Shown: positions 9,587 through 18,674, counted from the first letter of the stretch. The stretch: DNA of 64,000 bases from CBDCWO01 sp965223405 (GCA_965223405.1 CBDCWO010000006.1:5022001-5086000); one strand, 5' to 3'. Numbers and translations: made by a program. The notes: generated by a model not told the origin, from the letters alone.

Positions 9587-9660
9587 GGTAAGGTTTGGTT
9601 CTTCCAGTCGGCCTACGGCCTCCTTCCAGAACCAAACCTTACCTCCCAAAAGTGGGAGGT
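9587..9660 (+). terminator. Two tandem hairpins at the 3' end of the IS256-type element
   Basis: A perfect 16-bp stem (9587-9602 with 9628-9643) encloses a GC-rich loop that itself can pair. Directly after it, ACCTCCC (9641-9647) pairs with GGGAGGT (9654-9660); the two stems overlap slightly. An AT-rich stretch with a run of T follows. This looks like a transcription stop, or a block to read-through from outside, at the end of the element. Confidence 0.55.
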
Positions 9661-9914
9661 AGAATATTAATATTTTTAACAAAAGACACAGTTAAATGAA
9701 CTATCCCATATTTAATGGTAGATGCCGGTTAGCTAGGGTAGTAATCCACAATTCAATATGTTAGCCCCCCTTCCCAATCCTATTTATTATCGGTGTCAGA
9801 GTAGATTGATCTTAATCATATCTCACGATGATTCAGATCCTTTAATAATTTTAGCAAAGCTTCGACCTCACTAAAGGTGAAGTTCCAAATATTTGACCGG
9901 AAAAAGTATGATAC

Positions 9915-10430
9915 ATGAAGCTATTGCACTTAATTTTCTTATTCCATTTAGGCTTTTCGTTACACAGCTATTCACAGTCAATCGACAGGGAAGTTGTCAA
10001 TGTAGCGGGCGGCTATTTACAGGGAGGTCGGCTCTCATTATCCATCAGTATGGGTCAATCAGGAATGGCAGGAACCCAAAGGAATAAAGATATCGAATTG
10101 AAAATAGGGTTTCAACAGCCCGTTTCCCATACGTCCACAGGGATAAGCAACCTACATTCGATAACTGATTGCCAAGTTTTCCCCAATCCTTTTGATCGGA
10201 CGTTCTACCTAACCCTGGAAGCAAAAAATTTTGGATTGTTAACCTATCGTCTCTATGATAGGGCCGGGGTGGCCATTCAAGATCCGGTTACGCTTCAGAC
10301 TCAACCTGGAAGCTTAAAGCTTCAGATTGATACCGATCAAATACCTGCAGGCATGTTTTATGTAGAAATATTTGTCATCGATGTGGCGGGGAAAATGGAC
10401 TACTTCAGTCTACCAGTTATGAAAATATAA
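9915..10430 (+). CDS. Secreted protein with T9SS type A sorting domain
   Basis: 171 residues: a signal peptide (LLHLIFLFHLGFSLHSYSQS), a short mature region and a C-terminal sorting domain. The sorting domain begins at VFPNPFDRTFYLTLEA and ends with the usual beta-rich tail, as in cargo of the type IX secretion system that crosses the outer membrane. Little sequence lies between the signal peptide and the sorting tail, so the protein has no clear catalytic domain; it may be a small surface protein. It lies 23 bases upstream of the large surface protein gene and is probably co-transcribed with it. Confidence 0.8.
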   Translation: MKLLHLIFLFHLGFSLHSYSQSIDREVVNVAGGYLQGGRLSLSISMGQSGMAGTQRNKDIELKIGFQQPVSHTSTGISNLHSITDCQVFPNPFDRTFYLTLEAKNFGLLTYRLYDRAGVAIQDPVTLQTQPGSLKLQIDTDQIPAGMFYVEIFVIDVAGKMDYFSLPVMKI

Positions 10431-10453
10431 TCCTCAACGTCAAAAATATAACT

Positions 10454-12274
10454 ATGAAAGTCAGAACAAATATAATGATGCTTTTAAGCATTTTACCTTA
10501 CGTCATTTTAGCTCAGATACCAAGTAAAATTGATTTTCAGGCGATAGCACGAAATAACCAGGGCGATATCATGCAATCTCAAAATCTCACTGTGCAAATG
10601 TCCATATTAAAAGGTCCTTTGCCGGGTCAGAGACTATATCAGGAGAGACATGCAGTAAAAACGGATGATTATGGTTTATTTGTAGTCGCGATTGGAACTG
10701 GACAACAAAATCAGGGTGTATTTTCAAATATTGACTGGGGTCAAGGACCTCATTTTGTACATATTGAAATAGATGACAAAGGCGGAAACGAATTTACTGA
10801 TCTAGGTACATTGGAACTCATGGCTGTCCCATATGCATTTTTTGCGAGGAATGTCGAGAATGCAGATGATGCTGACGCCAATCCTACGAATGAATTACAA
10901 CAATTGAGTTTTGCCGGTGAAGTGCTCTCGATTAGCAATGGTAATAGTGTACAATTACCGGACAGTGATCCTGAAAATGAGCTTCAACAACTAAGCCTGA
11001 CAGATGGGAATTTGCTATCTATATCCAGAGGAAACACCATTCAACTTAGTGCAAGCGGATCTCCCTGGAAGCAGCGAGGTCAATCAATATACCTGGAATC
11101 AGGTAGGGTGGGAGTCGGGATTACGACCCCTTCCAATCCAATATCAATTTACGGTCAAAACAAAGCTTCTATGAATTTTTTGACTTCCGCATCCGAAACC
11201 GGTCTGGAAGATGGCTTCTCCATAGGATTAAACAAATTGAGCCATTCCGCTATCGTTTGGAATTATGAACCCGGAGACATACGGTTTGGCACAGACAATC
11301 AAACCAGAATGTACCTAAGTCGATTTGGGAAATTAGGCATTGGTACTACAGCACCAGGAGATTTATTAGAAGTTACATCAGAGAATCAAAATGCTGGAAT
11401 TCGAATTCATGCGAAAGACCAAAGAATAGCGAAATTGTCCCTGTATGAAACCTCAGCCGGTCACCAGCAAGGATTTAGCTGGGAGTATGATGGCAAACAA
11501 GAAAAAATGTTTTTAAGGAGCAAAGGTTTTCCCAACAACTCTCAAGCCTCTCTTTTGACTATTGCGGATAAGGGTTTGGTAGGGATCGGAACCGGAACTC
11601 AAACCTCGTTCAACTTCCATTCGGAGAGTTACGAATCCACGTTACTCACTCTTTCGAATGCAAATTATTCCAATTCCAAATTACATTTGGGATTATATCA
11701 GGGGAAACCGACGATTAATTTTTTTGGGCAACCACTTCAGTTCATGTCCAGATTTAGCGTGGCCATGTCTATAAATCCACAAAATGGATATGTGGGAATA
11801 GGGCCCCATAATCCGGAAGCCGAGTTAGATGTCCAGGGAAACGTCAAAATATCGGAGGATCTAGATGTAGAAAACAATGTTACTATTTCCGGTGATACGG
11901 AAGTCAACGGAAATGTGGATTTGATGGGAACTCTAAATGTGGGTCAAGGAAGTTCATTTACCCAAATCAGGGAGTTTACAGGAAAGACCTCAGGCGGATT
12001 AGGTACTTATTATCATGACTTTTCTTACCCCTCTGGTTATAATCAATCCAACACCCGTGTATTAAGCCTGGAAATCCAATCTGAATTAGGAAATTGGATA
12101 GGTACCGGAGGAGGATATGTTGGATATGTTGGGGCCACAAGTGTTTCCAGAGACAATAGTGTTCGAAAAATTAATGCCGTGTTGTATGGTAACCACATTA
12201 GAATCCATTACCCTGCTCGAGAAGCTTATCAAAATCAGTCTTTCAGGATTCTGTTATTGAGGCTTGAGGAATAG
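10454..12274 (+). CDS. Large exported tail-fibre-like surface protein
   Basis: 606 residues with a signal peptide ending near ILAQ. The N-terminal domain, IDFQAIARNNQGDIMQ and onward to LELMAVPYAFFA, is common in Bacteroidota surface proteins. It is followed by two short repeats (NELQQLSF..GEVLSISNGN and NELQQLSLTDGNLLSISRGN) and several GVGITTP / GIGTTAPGD / VGIGPHNPEAELDVQGNV beads, as in head/tail-fibre and autotransporter-like stalk proteins. I see no peptidase S74 chaperone at the C-terminus. The role is probably adhesive or structural at the cell surface; this is an inference from the repeats. Confidence 0.65.
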   Translation: MKVRTNIMMLLSILPYVILAQIPSKIDFQAIARNNQGDIMQSQNLTVQMSILKGPLPGQRLYQERHAVKTDDYGLFVVAIGTGQQNQGVFSNIDWGQGPHFVHIEIDDKGGNEFTDLGTLELMAVPYAFFARNVENADDADANPTNELQQLSFAGEVLSISNGNSVQLPDSDPENELQQLSLTDGNLLSISRGNTIQLSASGSPWKQRGQSIYLESGRVGVGITTPSNPISIYGQNKASMNFLTSASETGLEDGFSIGLNKLSHSAIVWNYEPGDIRFGTDNQTRMYLSRFGKLGIGTTAPGDLLEVTSENQNAGIRIHAKDQRIAKLSLYETSAGHQQGFSWEYDGKQEKMFLRSKGFPNNSQASLLTIADKGLVGIGTGTQTSFNFHSESYESTLLTLSNANYSNSKLHLGLYQGKPTINFFGQPLQFMSRFSVAMSINPQNGYVGIGPHNPEAELDVQGNVKISEDLDVENNVTISGDTEVNGNVDLMGTLNVGQGSSFTQIREFTGKTSGGLGTYYHDFSYPSGYNQSNTRVLSLEIQSELGNWIGTGGGYVGYVGATSVSRDNSVRKINAVLYGNHIRIHYPAREAYQNQSFRILLLRLEE

Positions 12275-12394
12275 ATGTAGGTTTATTAAACCAATACGGT
12301 AACTTTTAGTGTTACTTCCTTGGCCACAGATCAATACCTATTTAAGGTTGTGATAAAAGAAGATTACCTTCTTACGATGTCGTTATAAATTTAT

Positions 12395-12423
12395 ATTGAA
12401 GTCATTAAAAAAGCTGATCTTTG
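12395..12423 (+). promoter_or_regulatory. Probable promoter of the ABC exporter-murB unit
   Basis: TTG (12395-12397) is followed 18 bases later by GATCTTTG (12416-12423), one mismatch from the TAnnTTTG element. The ATG at 12430 is six bases downstream, which suggests a leaderless or nearly leaderless mRNA. Confidence 0.4.
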
Positions 12424-12429
12424 CAGCGC

Positions 12430-14205
12430 ATGGAGAATAAATCAAGACAGAAATTTGACTGGCAGGAATTTAAAAAAGCCATTGCTTTTTATCGGTACAT
12501 TAAGGATTATTCGACACAATTTGTGATAGGATTTATTTTACTGGCTTTCTCCAGCTTAATATTTATGGCATTTCCATTTTTAGCCGGTGAACTGGCCAAT
12601 GTGGTTTCCAACGAATCCAAGCTAGGTCTTACCATCAACCAAATCGGAATTATTCTGATGATCGCTCTGGTCATTCAGGGCGGTTTTTCCTATATCCGGG
12701 TGGTCCTGTTCACTTTGTTCAGTGAAAAAGGGATGGCTAATGTGCGCAAAGATTTATATAAAAAATTAATTTCTCTACCCATTGTATTTTATGACAAGAA
12801 CCGGGTGGGAGAATTAATTAGCAGATTAACAGCGGATGTAAATCAACTCCAACAGGTTTTGTCGATTACCCTGGCAGAATTTATCCGGCAAATATTGATA
12901 TTATTAGTGGGGATAGTTATCCTACTGATATATACCACGAAACTTGCTGTTTTGATGCTGGCTACCTTTCCGGTTATGGTCATAGTGGCAATCTTCATAG
13001 GCAGGTTTATCAGGAGAATTTCCAAAGAAAGGCAGGAGAAACTTGCCGACACCAACACCATAGTCGATGAAACATTACAAACTATTCATACAGTAAAAGC
13101 ATTTACCAACGAATTTTTCGAATATGGTAGGTATGGGAAAAAAATTGACAAGGTAGTTGACATTTCAATGCGATTAGCACGATTGCGAGCCGCATTTGGC
13201 TCTTTTATCATCATCGTATTATTTGGTGGAATATTTTTCTTATTATGGTATGGAGCCAGAATGGTCCAAGCCGGAGAAATGACTTTTGGCCAATTGTTAT
13301 CTTTTATCATTTACACCGGAGTGATAGGTGGAGCAATAGCCAGTTTGCCGAATTTTTATACTGTCATTTTAAGCGCCATTGGTGGAACCGAAAGGATACG
13401 AGAAATTCTGGATCAGGATTCCGAGGTTGAGGTGGCAAAGAATTCTCAACCCATTAAGATTCAAGGAAATATACAATTTCAAAATGTACACTTTAGCTAT
13501 CCTACCAGAAGCGATTTAGCAGTTCTTAAGGGCATAGATTTTGAAATAAGTGCCGGAGAAAAGATTGCTCTGGTTGGAATGAGCGGTGCGGGTAAATCGA
13601 CGATTACGCAACTGTTGATGAGGTTTTACCCGGTCTCGATAGGTGCCATTTTAGTCGATGGGAGGAATATCCTCGATTATCCGATAAATGACTACCGAAA
13701 TTCAATCGCGATAGTACCACAGGAAGTGATTTTGTTTGGAGGATCTATTCGGGAAAATATTTTATATGGAGATCCAAATGCATCTGAAGAGCAAATAGTT
13801 ATGGTGGCCAAGAAGGCCAATGCCTGGGAATTTATCAAGCAATTTCCGGAAGGATTGGATACATTGGTAGGAGAGAGAGGTATAAAATTAAGTGGAGGTC
13901 AACGCCAGCGAATCGCCATTGCCAGGGCTTTACTCCGCGATCCTGCGATACTTATCTTGGATGAAGCCACATCTTCATTGGATGCAGAATCGGAAAAAAT
14001 CGTTCAGGAAGCACTTTACACCTTAATGGAAGGAAGAACATCAATTATCATAGCCCATCGACTGGCAACCATTCGCGAAGTGGATTGTATATATGTCATC
14101 GAAAATGGTAAAATCATCGAACAAGGGGACCATGCAGCGCTTTCCAATTTAGAAAATGGGGCCTATTCCCATTTGGCAAGGCTACAATTTGAACTAAACG
14201 CATGA
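12430..14205 (+). CDS. ABC exporter, fused membrane and ATPase domains (MsbA/ABCB type)
   Basis: About 591 residues, the normal length of a half-transporter that dimerises to export lipids or hydrophobic compounds across the inner membrane. Six membrane helices occupy residues about 35-315. The nucleotide-binding domain has Walker A GMSGAGKST (about residue 384), the signature LSGGQRQR (about 487), Walker B ILILDEATSSLD (about 508) and the switch His in IIAHRL. The ATG at 12430 is used rather than the TTG at 12421. Its last four bases overlap the start of murB. The substrate cannot be read from the sequence; lipid flipping is common in this family. Confidence 0.9.
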   Translation: MENKSRQKFDWQEFKKAIAFYRYIKDYSTQFVIGFILLAFSSLIFMAFPFLAGELANVVSNESKLGLTINQIGIILMIALVIQGGFSYIRVVLFTLFSEKGMANVRKDLYKKLISLPIVFYDKNRVGELISRLTADVNQLQQVLSITLAEFIRQILILLVGIVILLIYTTKLAVLMLATFPVMVIVAIFIGRFIRRISKERQEKLADTNTIVDETLQTIHTVKAFTNEFFEYGRYGKKIDKVVDISMRLARLRAAFGSFIIIVLFGGIFFLLWYGARMVQAGEMTFGQLLSFIIYTGVIGGAIASLPNFYTVILSAIGGTERIREILDQDSEVEVAKNSQPIKIQGNIQFQNVHFSYPTRSDLAVLKGIDFEISAGEKIALVGMSGAGKSTITQLLMRFYPVSIGAILVDGRNILDYPINDYRNSIAIVPQEVILFGGSIRENILYGDPNASEEQIVMVAKKANAWEFIKQFPEGLDTLVGERGIKLSGGQRQRIAIARALLRDPAILILDEATSSLDAESEKIVQEALYTLMEGRTSIIIAHRLATIREVDCIYVIENGKIIEQGDHAALSNLENGAYSHLARLQFELNA

Positions 14206-15209
14206 GCTGGATCAATTCATATTCATTAAAGCCCTTTAACACTTTTGGGGTGTCCGCGCAATGTAGTGAGTTTGCTATTGTGAAACATCCTACCGACATA
14301 TTACCTCTATTGGAATCAGCAAAATTCAATCCCATTATTTTAGGCGGAGGTAGCAATGTATTATTTACCAAAAATATAGATAGTTCTGTAATTCTTAACC
14401 GAATAGAAGGCATTTCAATCCTACAAAGAACCCTAGACTATGTAGATGTCAAAATTGGAGCCGGAGTCATCTGGCATGAATTGGTAATTTGGGCAGTTAA
14501 TCGGGGATATGGCGGTATCGAAAACTTGTCATTGATTCCAGGTTGTGCGGGAGCTGCACCTATCCAAAATATCGGAGCGTATGGAATAGAATTAAAAGAA
14601 ACATTGATAGGAGTTGAGACGGTATCGATGGAAAGTGGAGAAAAGTTCTACTTTGACAAAAAGGAATGTCAGTTGGGATATCGAGACAGTATTTTCAAAC
14701 GGGAATTGAAAAATCGTCATTGCATTTGTTATATCTATCTCAGATTGTCATTACTACCCAAGGTCAAAACAGATTATGGAGCAATTCGTCAGGAATTGGC
14801 CAAAGCAGGAATTTCAAATCCTGGAATAAAAGAGGTAAGCCGGGCGATTATTACGATTAGACGATCTAAACTTCCGGATCCCATTGAAATTGGAAATGCT
14901 GGCAGCTTTTTTAAAAATCCCATTATCTCACGGGATGAATATGATCGACTTAGATCCAAATTTGATCAAATTCCCGGATATCCATTGCCAAATCAGAAGA
15001 TAAAAATACCAGCAGCCTGGCTTATCGATTACAATGGATGGAAAGGATTTCGTCGGGGTGATGCCGGAGTTCATAATAATCATGCATTGGTGTTGGTAAA
15101 TTATGGGAACGCGAAAGGCAAAGAAATTCATCAATTAGCTGAAGAAATTCAAAAGTCAGTCCTAGAGGGCTTTGGCATATCGTTAGAATTGGAGGTAAAT
15201 GTGATCTGA
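14202..15209 (+). CDS. murB: UDP-N-acetylenolpyruvoylglucosamine reductase
   Basis: A 335-residue flavoenzyme that reduces UDP-GlcNAc-enolpyruvate to UDP-MurNAc with NADPH, the second committed step of peptidoglycan synthesis. FAD-binding motifs are ILGGGSNVLF, ENLSLIPGCAGAAPIQNIGAYG and LGYRDSIFK. NAGSFFKNP supplies the catalytic Ser, and the C-terminal LELEVN supplies the catalytic Glu. The length and the GYRDSIFK loop match the E. coli-like type I enzyme. Its ATG overlaps the stop of the exporter gene (ATGA), so the two are translationally coupled. An envelope exporter next to murB is consistent with shared timing of envelope growth. Confidence 0.95.
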   Translation: MSWINSYSLKPFNTFGVSAQCSEFAIVKHPTDILPLLESAKFNPIILGGGSNVLFTKNIDSSVILNRIEGISILQRTLDYVDVKIGAGVIWHELVIWAVNRGYGGIENLSLIPGCAGAAPIQNIGAYGIELKETLIGVETVSMESGEKFYFDKKECQLGYRDSIFKRELKNRHCICYIYLRLSLLPKVKTDYGAIRQELAKAGISNPGIKEVSRAIITIRRSKLPDPIEIGNAGSFFKNPIISRDEYDRLRSKFDQIPGYPLPNQKIKIPAAWLIDYNGWKGFRRGDAGVHNNHALVLVNYGNAKGKEIHQLAEEIQKSVLEGFGISLELEVNVI

Positions 15210-15260
15210 TGGGTAGCGGCGTGTCCGTTATATGCAGAATGAAGTTCGCAGCTACACTCC

Positions 15261-15536
15261 ACTAGTGAGTCCACTCCGAAAAGTCAACATCAAAACCTTC
15301 GGTAAATATAATTTGGTTTTAGAATTTGCCCACGCTCGCCTCCGACTCCTAAAGGAAAGTCCTCCCGCATTACTTGCTGTAAATGAATGCGCGACTGCAT
15401 TCCCTTTTGGGCTAGGGTAAAGAATGGATTTGTGGGCGGAGGCCCTTTAGGGTTAGGGTGGCGGGGGAGTATACAATATTTTGCATTATTTCAAGTATTC
15501 TTGTTAAATGACAGTTTTCAGAGTAGACTCACTAGT
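15261..15536. mobile_element. MITE-like element with IS1182-like ends
   Basis: A non-coding element of 264 bp (15267-15530) bounded by inverted repeats that match at about 22 of 26 bases including the ACTAGT flanks. The left end reads GAGTCCACTCCGAAAA and the right end, read inward, GAGTCTACTCTGAAAA. These closely resemble the ends of the IS1182-type element at 6449-8260. ACTAGT flanks both sides (15261-15266 and 15531-15536), either a target duplication or a palindromic extension of the ends. No transposase fragment is present, so it would have to be moved by an enzyme supplied elsewhere. It overlaps the 3' end of the esterase gene. A 62-codon open frame inside it is not a credible gene. Confidence 0.7.
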
Positions 15537-16250
15537 GAATAATTCATATAAATTCATAAATTCTTTAGCCCAGAATTCTTCATTGTGATTTCCTTTGGCT
15601 CTGATAAATACTTTAATTTGATGATCCTCCACTCCATGCCTTTTGAGAAAAATATATGCTCTACGCAAATAGACTTCCATCTGTGGACTTTCTTTTTTGC
15701 TTCCTGAAAGATAGAATTTGGTGTTTGCCAAGGAAATCGATATTTCCTGATTGAATATCTCTTGGTTGTACCAAAAGGAAGGGGATAAAATTCCAATCTT
15801 TCCAAAGATGTGACCATATTTCAGGCCGGCATGAAATGTAATTAATCCACCCATCGAACTACCTACCATCCAGGTATGTTCGGAGGCGAGAAGAGTGCGA
15901 TATTCTCGGTCAATAAAGGGTTTGATTTGATGTACTACCAAATTGAGATATTTATCCCCCAAACCCTTGATTTTTCCTTTTTTTAAAGTCGAATATTCTC
16001 TAATTCGGTCCTTACCCAAATTGTCAATACCCACTATAATTCTGTTTTGTTTTTGGACCATTTGATTCATCAAAGGGATTAGATCCCACGGCTCAGCATA
16101 AGACGAAGAACGGTTAAATAAATTTTGGCCATCATGCATATAGATTACTGGATAGTGACGGTTATTTTCTTCATATCCAGGAGGTACATACACCCTGATC
16201 AGTCTGCTTTTATTTAGGTATGGGGTACCAAAGGAGTGGTGGTTAATCAT
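15504..16250 (-). CDS. Alpha/beta hydrolase, putative esterase (esterase D/enterochelin esterase type)
   Basis: 248 residues. The serine nucleophile is in VGSSMGG (GxSxG) near the middle, preceded by the YPVIYMHDGQNLF block typical of the putative-esterase family. The catalytic His is probably in KGNHNEEFW near the C-terminus. No signal peptide is visible, so the enzyme is likely cytoplasmic. The last codons, from about ESTLKTVI to the stop, lie inside the inverted repeat of the MITE-like element, so the natural C-terminus has been replaced. The catalytic core is complete. Confidence 0.82.
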   Translation of the reverse strand: MINHHSFGTPYLNKSRLIRVYVPPGYEENNRHYPVIYMHDGQNLFNRSSSYAEPWDLIPLMNQMVQKQNRIIVGIDNLGKDRIREYSTLKKGKIKGLGDKYLNLVVHQIKPFIDREYRTLLASEHTWMVGSSMGGLITFHAGLKYGHIFGKIGILSPSFWYNQEIFNQEISISLANTKFYLSGSKKESPQMEVYLRRAYIFLKRHGVEDHQIKVFIRAKGNHNEEFWAKEFMNLYELFTSESTLKTVI

Positions 16251-16499
16251 TTATATTATAAATAATTCTAATGTAAACCTAAGGAAAAATTGTTCTATTT
16301 GGTTCACATGCCATGTTAAAAATGAAAGATATTTTTGTCCAACACGGCTAAGGGTTTTGAGTTAGGTCAACTTTAGATTTTGAAAGTAAAATGGTGCAAA
16401 AAGGTCTCAAGCCATTGGTGCGAGTGGCAGCAGTGGATAAATAAAAGTTGCATTGTCTTCATAAATTTCGGAACTTCATATACAATTATTTAATAATTG

Positions 16500-17057
16500 A
16501 TGATTCCTTCAACGCTAAAATTGGTTACCAAACGATTGATCTTGCGAAATCCTACAATCAAGGATTTACCTGAAATATATTCAGCAACCCGGTATAAGGG
16601 ATTCAATGATGGTATGTTATGGGATCGACCAAAGCAGTTTAAAGAATTAATTGAACCTTTTAAGGCAATGATCAAATCCTGGGAAAATGGCGATGCTTAC
16701 AGTTTCTCCTTATATCATAAACTACACGGTTCATTTATCGGACGAGCATCCATTCGAAAAGAAGATAGTGCCCCTGATGTTTGGAATGTGGGTTTTTGGA
16801 CTCACCCGGAAGAACAGGGGAAAGGATACATGACCGAAGCGGTACAAGCTATAATTGATTTTGGGTTTAATCGTCTAGGCGCCAGCCGGATTGAAGCCTG
16901 TTATGCTCAATGGAACCAGTCCAGTGAAAAAGTATTGGTAAAGAATGGAATGAAGTTTTTAAGGAATATTCAAGAGGGATTTCTTAAAAATGGCCAGTGG
17001 GTTGCAGAAAATTTATTTGGTATTGAACGGTCGGAGTGGGAGATACAAAATGGCTGA
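16500..17057 (+). CDS. GNAT N-acetyltransferase (RimJ/RimL type)
   Basis: About 185 residues of the RimJ/RimL-like GNAT fold: TKRLILRNPTIKDLPEIY at the start, then WNVGFWTHPEEQGKGYMTEAVQAIIDFGF, which holds the acetyl-CoA pyrophosphate-binding loop (Q/RxxGxG/A as EQGKGY). NQSSEKVLVKNGMKF is the usual C-terminal element. These enzymes acetylate the amino group of a protein N-terminus or a small molecule; the acceptor is not known. The ATG at 16500 is taken over the TTG three bases before it. Confidence 0.88.
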   Translation: MIPSTLKLVTKRLILRNPTIKDLPEIYSATRYKGFNDGMLWDRPKQFKELIEPFKAMIKSWENGDAYSFSLYHKLHGSFIGRASIRKEDSAPDVWNVGFWTHPEEQGKGYMTEAVQAIIDFGFNRLGASRIEACYAQWNQSSEKVLVKNGMKFLRNIQEGFLKNGQWVAENLFGIERSEWEIQNG

Positions 17058-17066
17058 GTGACGTAA

Positions 17067-17285
17067 TCAATCCATCATTGGGTTATTATGTCCGCGTATG
17101 TATCTCTTAATGTTAAGCCAGAAAGCCATAAACAAATAGATAATAATCGGACTTCCCAATGTAAGTAGGGATACGTAAATAAAATACAATCTTATTTTTG
17201 AAGTAGCAATTCCAAATTTGTCACCCAAATAACTACAGACTCCAAATGCCGATTTCTCTAATGTATTTCTAATTTCATCAATCAT
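17067..17285 (-). CDS. PspC-domain small membrane protein
   Basis: 72 residues matching the PspC domain: an N-terminal FGVCSYLGDKFGI segment followed by a single hydrophobic helix pair (YFIYVSLLTLGSPIIIYLFMAFWLNI). PspC proteins sense membrane stress or regulate the phage-shock response in Proteobacteria; in Bacteroidota the short form is common and its role is not settled. It converges with the acetyltransferase gene. Confidence 0.8.
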   Translation of the reverse strand: MIDEIRNTLEKSAFGVCSYLGDKFGIATSKIRLYFIYVSLLTLGSPIIIYLFMAFWLNIKRYIRGHNNPMMD

Positions 17286-17352
17286 ATCCTATTTCCAAAT
17301 ATACGAAAATAGTTGCATATAAATTGTTAAGAAATCAGTAAAGAAAGCCAAT

Positions 17353-17658
17353 TCAAGGAGAAATAATGGCTGAGTTCTCGTCTTCGAGACTATCCTTTTT
17401 TGACAACATGAATGTAGTGTTTTGGGAGGATTGCTGCTCGACATTTCGATAGTTAATCAATACACCTTTGTTAATGCTTCTTTGATCTACCGAATAACTA
17501 CGATTTTGGTTTGATATTACCAACAGGTAAATGGAACCTGCCAAGCCAATAAGTCCTACCAAGTACAATAATATATTGTCTGTGGACTGCTTTGCAGAAG
17601 AATTTTTGTCAGAATTAAGATGGTCGGTTTTACGCTTCGAGTGTATAGTTACTGCCAT
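17353..17658 (-). CDS. Small single-pass membrane protein, function unknown
   Basis: 101 residues with one membrane helix (LLYLVGLIGLAGSIYLLVI) between a positively charged N-terminus (KRKTDH) and a polar tail rich in Asn, Gln and Ser. No family recognised. It is read on the same strand as the PspC gene, 67 bases upstream of it. Confidence 0.5.
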   Translation of the reverse strand: MAVTIHSKRKTDHLNSDKNSSAKQSTDNILLYLVGLIGLAGSIYLLVISNQNRSYSVDQRSINKGVLINYRNVEQQSSQNTTFMLSKKDSLEDENSAIISP

Positions 17659-17762
17659 GGGATTTTAATTCTTGCTCACACCAAAGGTAAACACTTTTAT
17701 TTATATTAAAAACTATTGTAATATATAATTTTTGATCATATATATTATTCTTTAATCTGTTC

Positions 17763-18572
17763 CTAATATGTTTCCCCAAATTTCAATGCATAGACATAAG
17801 GTATCTTTATACCAGCCAAAGGTTTTACTACATATTCTTTTTTTGCACGCTCATATGCATTTGGGAAACTAGCATAAGGAGAATAATCAAATTCTCTATA
17901 GGCTAACAACAGCAAAGATTGTTCCAACAGTGGTGATACAACTTGACTAATTGAATAGTTCATTGCATATTCCACATGAGATTCCCTGAGTTTATCCCCG
18001 GTATAACTACTTTCAATGTCGTATAACTTGGGTTTGCCATCCGACATAGTGGAATCAACGATTTTTCCAGTTTCAAAATCAAGACTGTATAAGAACGGAT
18101 GAAAATCAACTAACAAAAATTGTCCATCCGGTCTTAAAAACGCTTTGATTATTCCGGCCCATTTAGACAAATCGGTGAGCCAAGACGTAATTCCATAGGA
18201 AGCAAAAATAAGATCATACTTCGCGCTCAAATGGTTTTCCAATTCGTAGATGTCACAACAGATAAACTGGGTATTCAAATGGAGTCGTGAAGCCAAACTA
18301 CGTGCTTGATCGACGGCAATAGGAGAAAAGTCCACACCAGTTACTTTAGCACCCATCCTGGTCATACTCATTGAGTCCAATCCAAAATGACATTGTAAGT
18401 GTAGAACATTTAGTTCCTGTAAAGGAGGCAATAAGGAAAGTTCAATTTTTTGCAACGTATTCTTTCCCAGCATGAATCCCTTTTTATCATAAAAAGCAGA
18501 ATCTAAATGGATTTTGGCCAAGTGATTCCATAATTTGAGATTCGCATTTTTATATTCCTCCACTTCATTCAT
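17763..18572 (-). CDS. SAM-dependent methyltransferase
   Basis: 269 residues of the class I fold. The SAM-binding motif is VLHLQCHFGLDSM with the acidic residue at the end of the second strand in VTGVDFSPIAVDQA. LIFASYGITSWLTDLSKW is the post-motif region. It resembles the small-molecule methyltransferases found across bacteria. The acceptor cannot be predicted. It is transcribed away from the DUF3467 gene. Confidence 0.87.
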   Translation of the reverse strand: MNEVEEYKNANLKLWNHLAKIHLDSAFYDKKGFMLGKNTLQKIELSLLPPLQELNVLHLQCHFGLDSMSMTRMGAKVTGVDFSPIAVDQARSLASRLHLNTQFICCDIYELENHLSAKYDLIFASYGITSWLTDLSKWAGIIKAFLRPDGQFLLVDFHPFLYSLDFETGKIVDSTMSDGKPKLYDIESSYTGDKLRESHVEYAMNYSISQVVSPLLEQSLLLLAYREFDYSPYASFPNAYERAKKEYVVKPLAGIKIPYVYALKFGETY

Positions 18573-18648
18573 TTTTCATTGAGTTTTGACAGGGCCTCTT
18601 AAATAGAAAGTAGTCATTGAAATTAAAATACTTCAGACACTATTTATG

Positions 18649-18656
18649 TATATTTG
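18649..18656 (+). promoter_or_regulatory. -7 promoter element of the DUF3467 gene
   Basis: TATATTTG matches TAnnTTTG exactly. It is 18 bases upstream of the ATG at 18675; no well-spaced -33 TTG was found. Confidence 0.4.
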
Positions 18657-18674
18657 CCGCATAAAGAAAAAAAT

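Larger units (their letters stand above)
8303..9707 (+). mobile_element. IS256-type insertion sequence with 8-bp target duplication
   Basis: An element of 1,405 bp. Its terminal inverted repeats are imperfect over about 24 bases and share GTTCA and TTAACTGTGTCT (left) versus the matching inward reading on the right. It is flanked by an exact 8-bp direct repeat, ATATTTAA, at 8295-8302 and 9708-9715, the size expected for this family. It sits 42 bases from the IS1182-type element. The transposase gene inside has a frameshift, so this copy is probably not self-mobile. Confidence 0.85.

Noticed and set aside
15232..15420. 62-codon open frame
   Set aside because: It begins in, and lies mostly inside, the MITE-like element and has no coding character.
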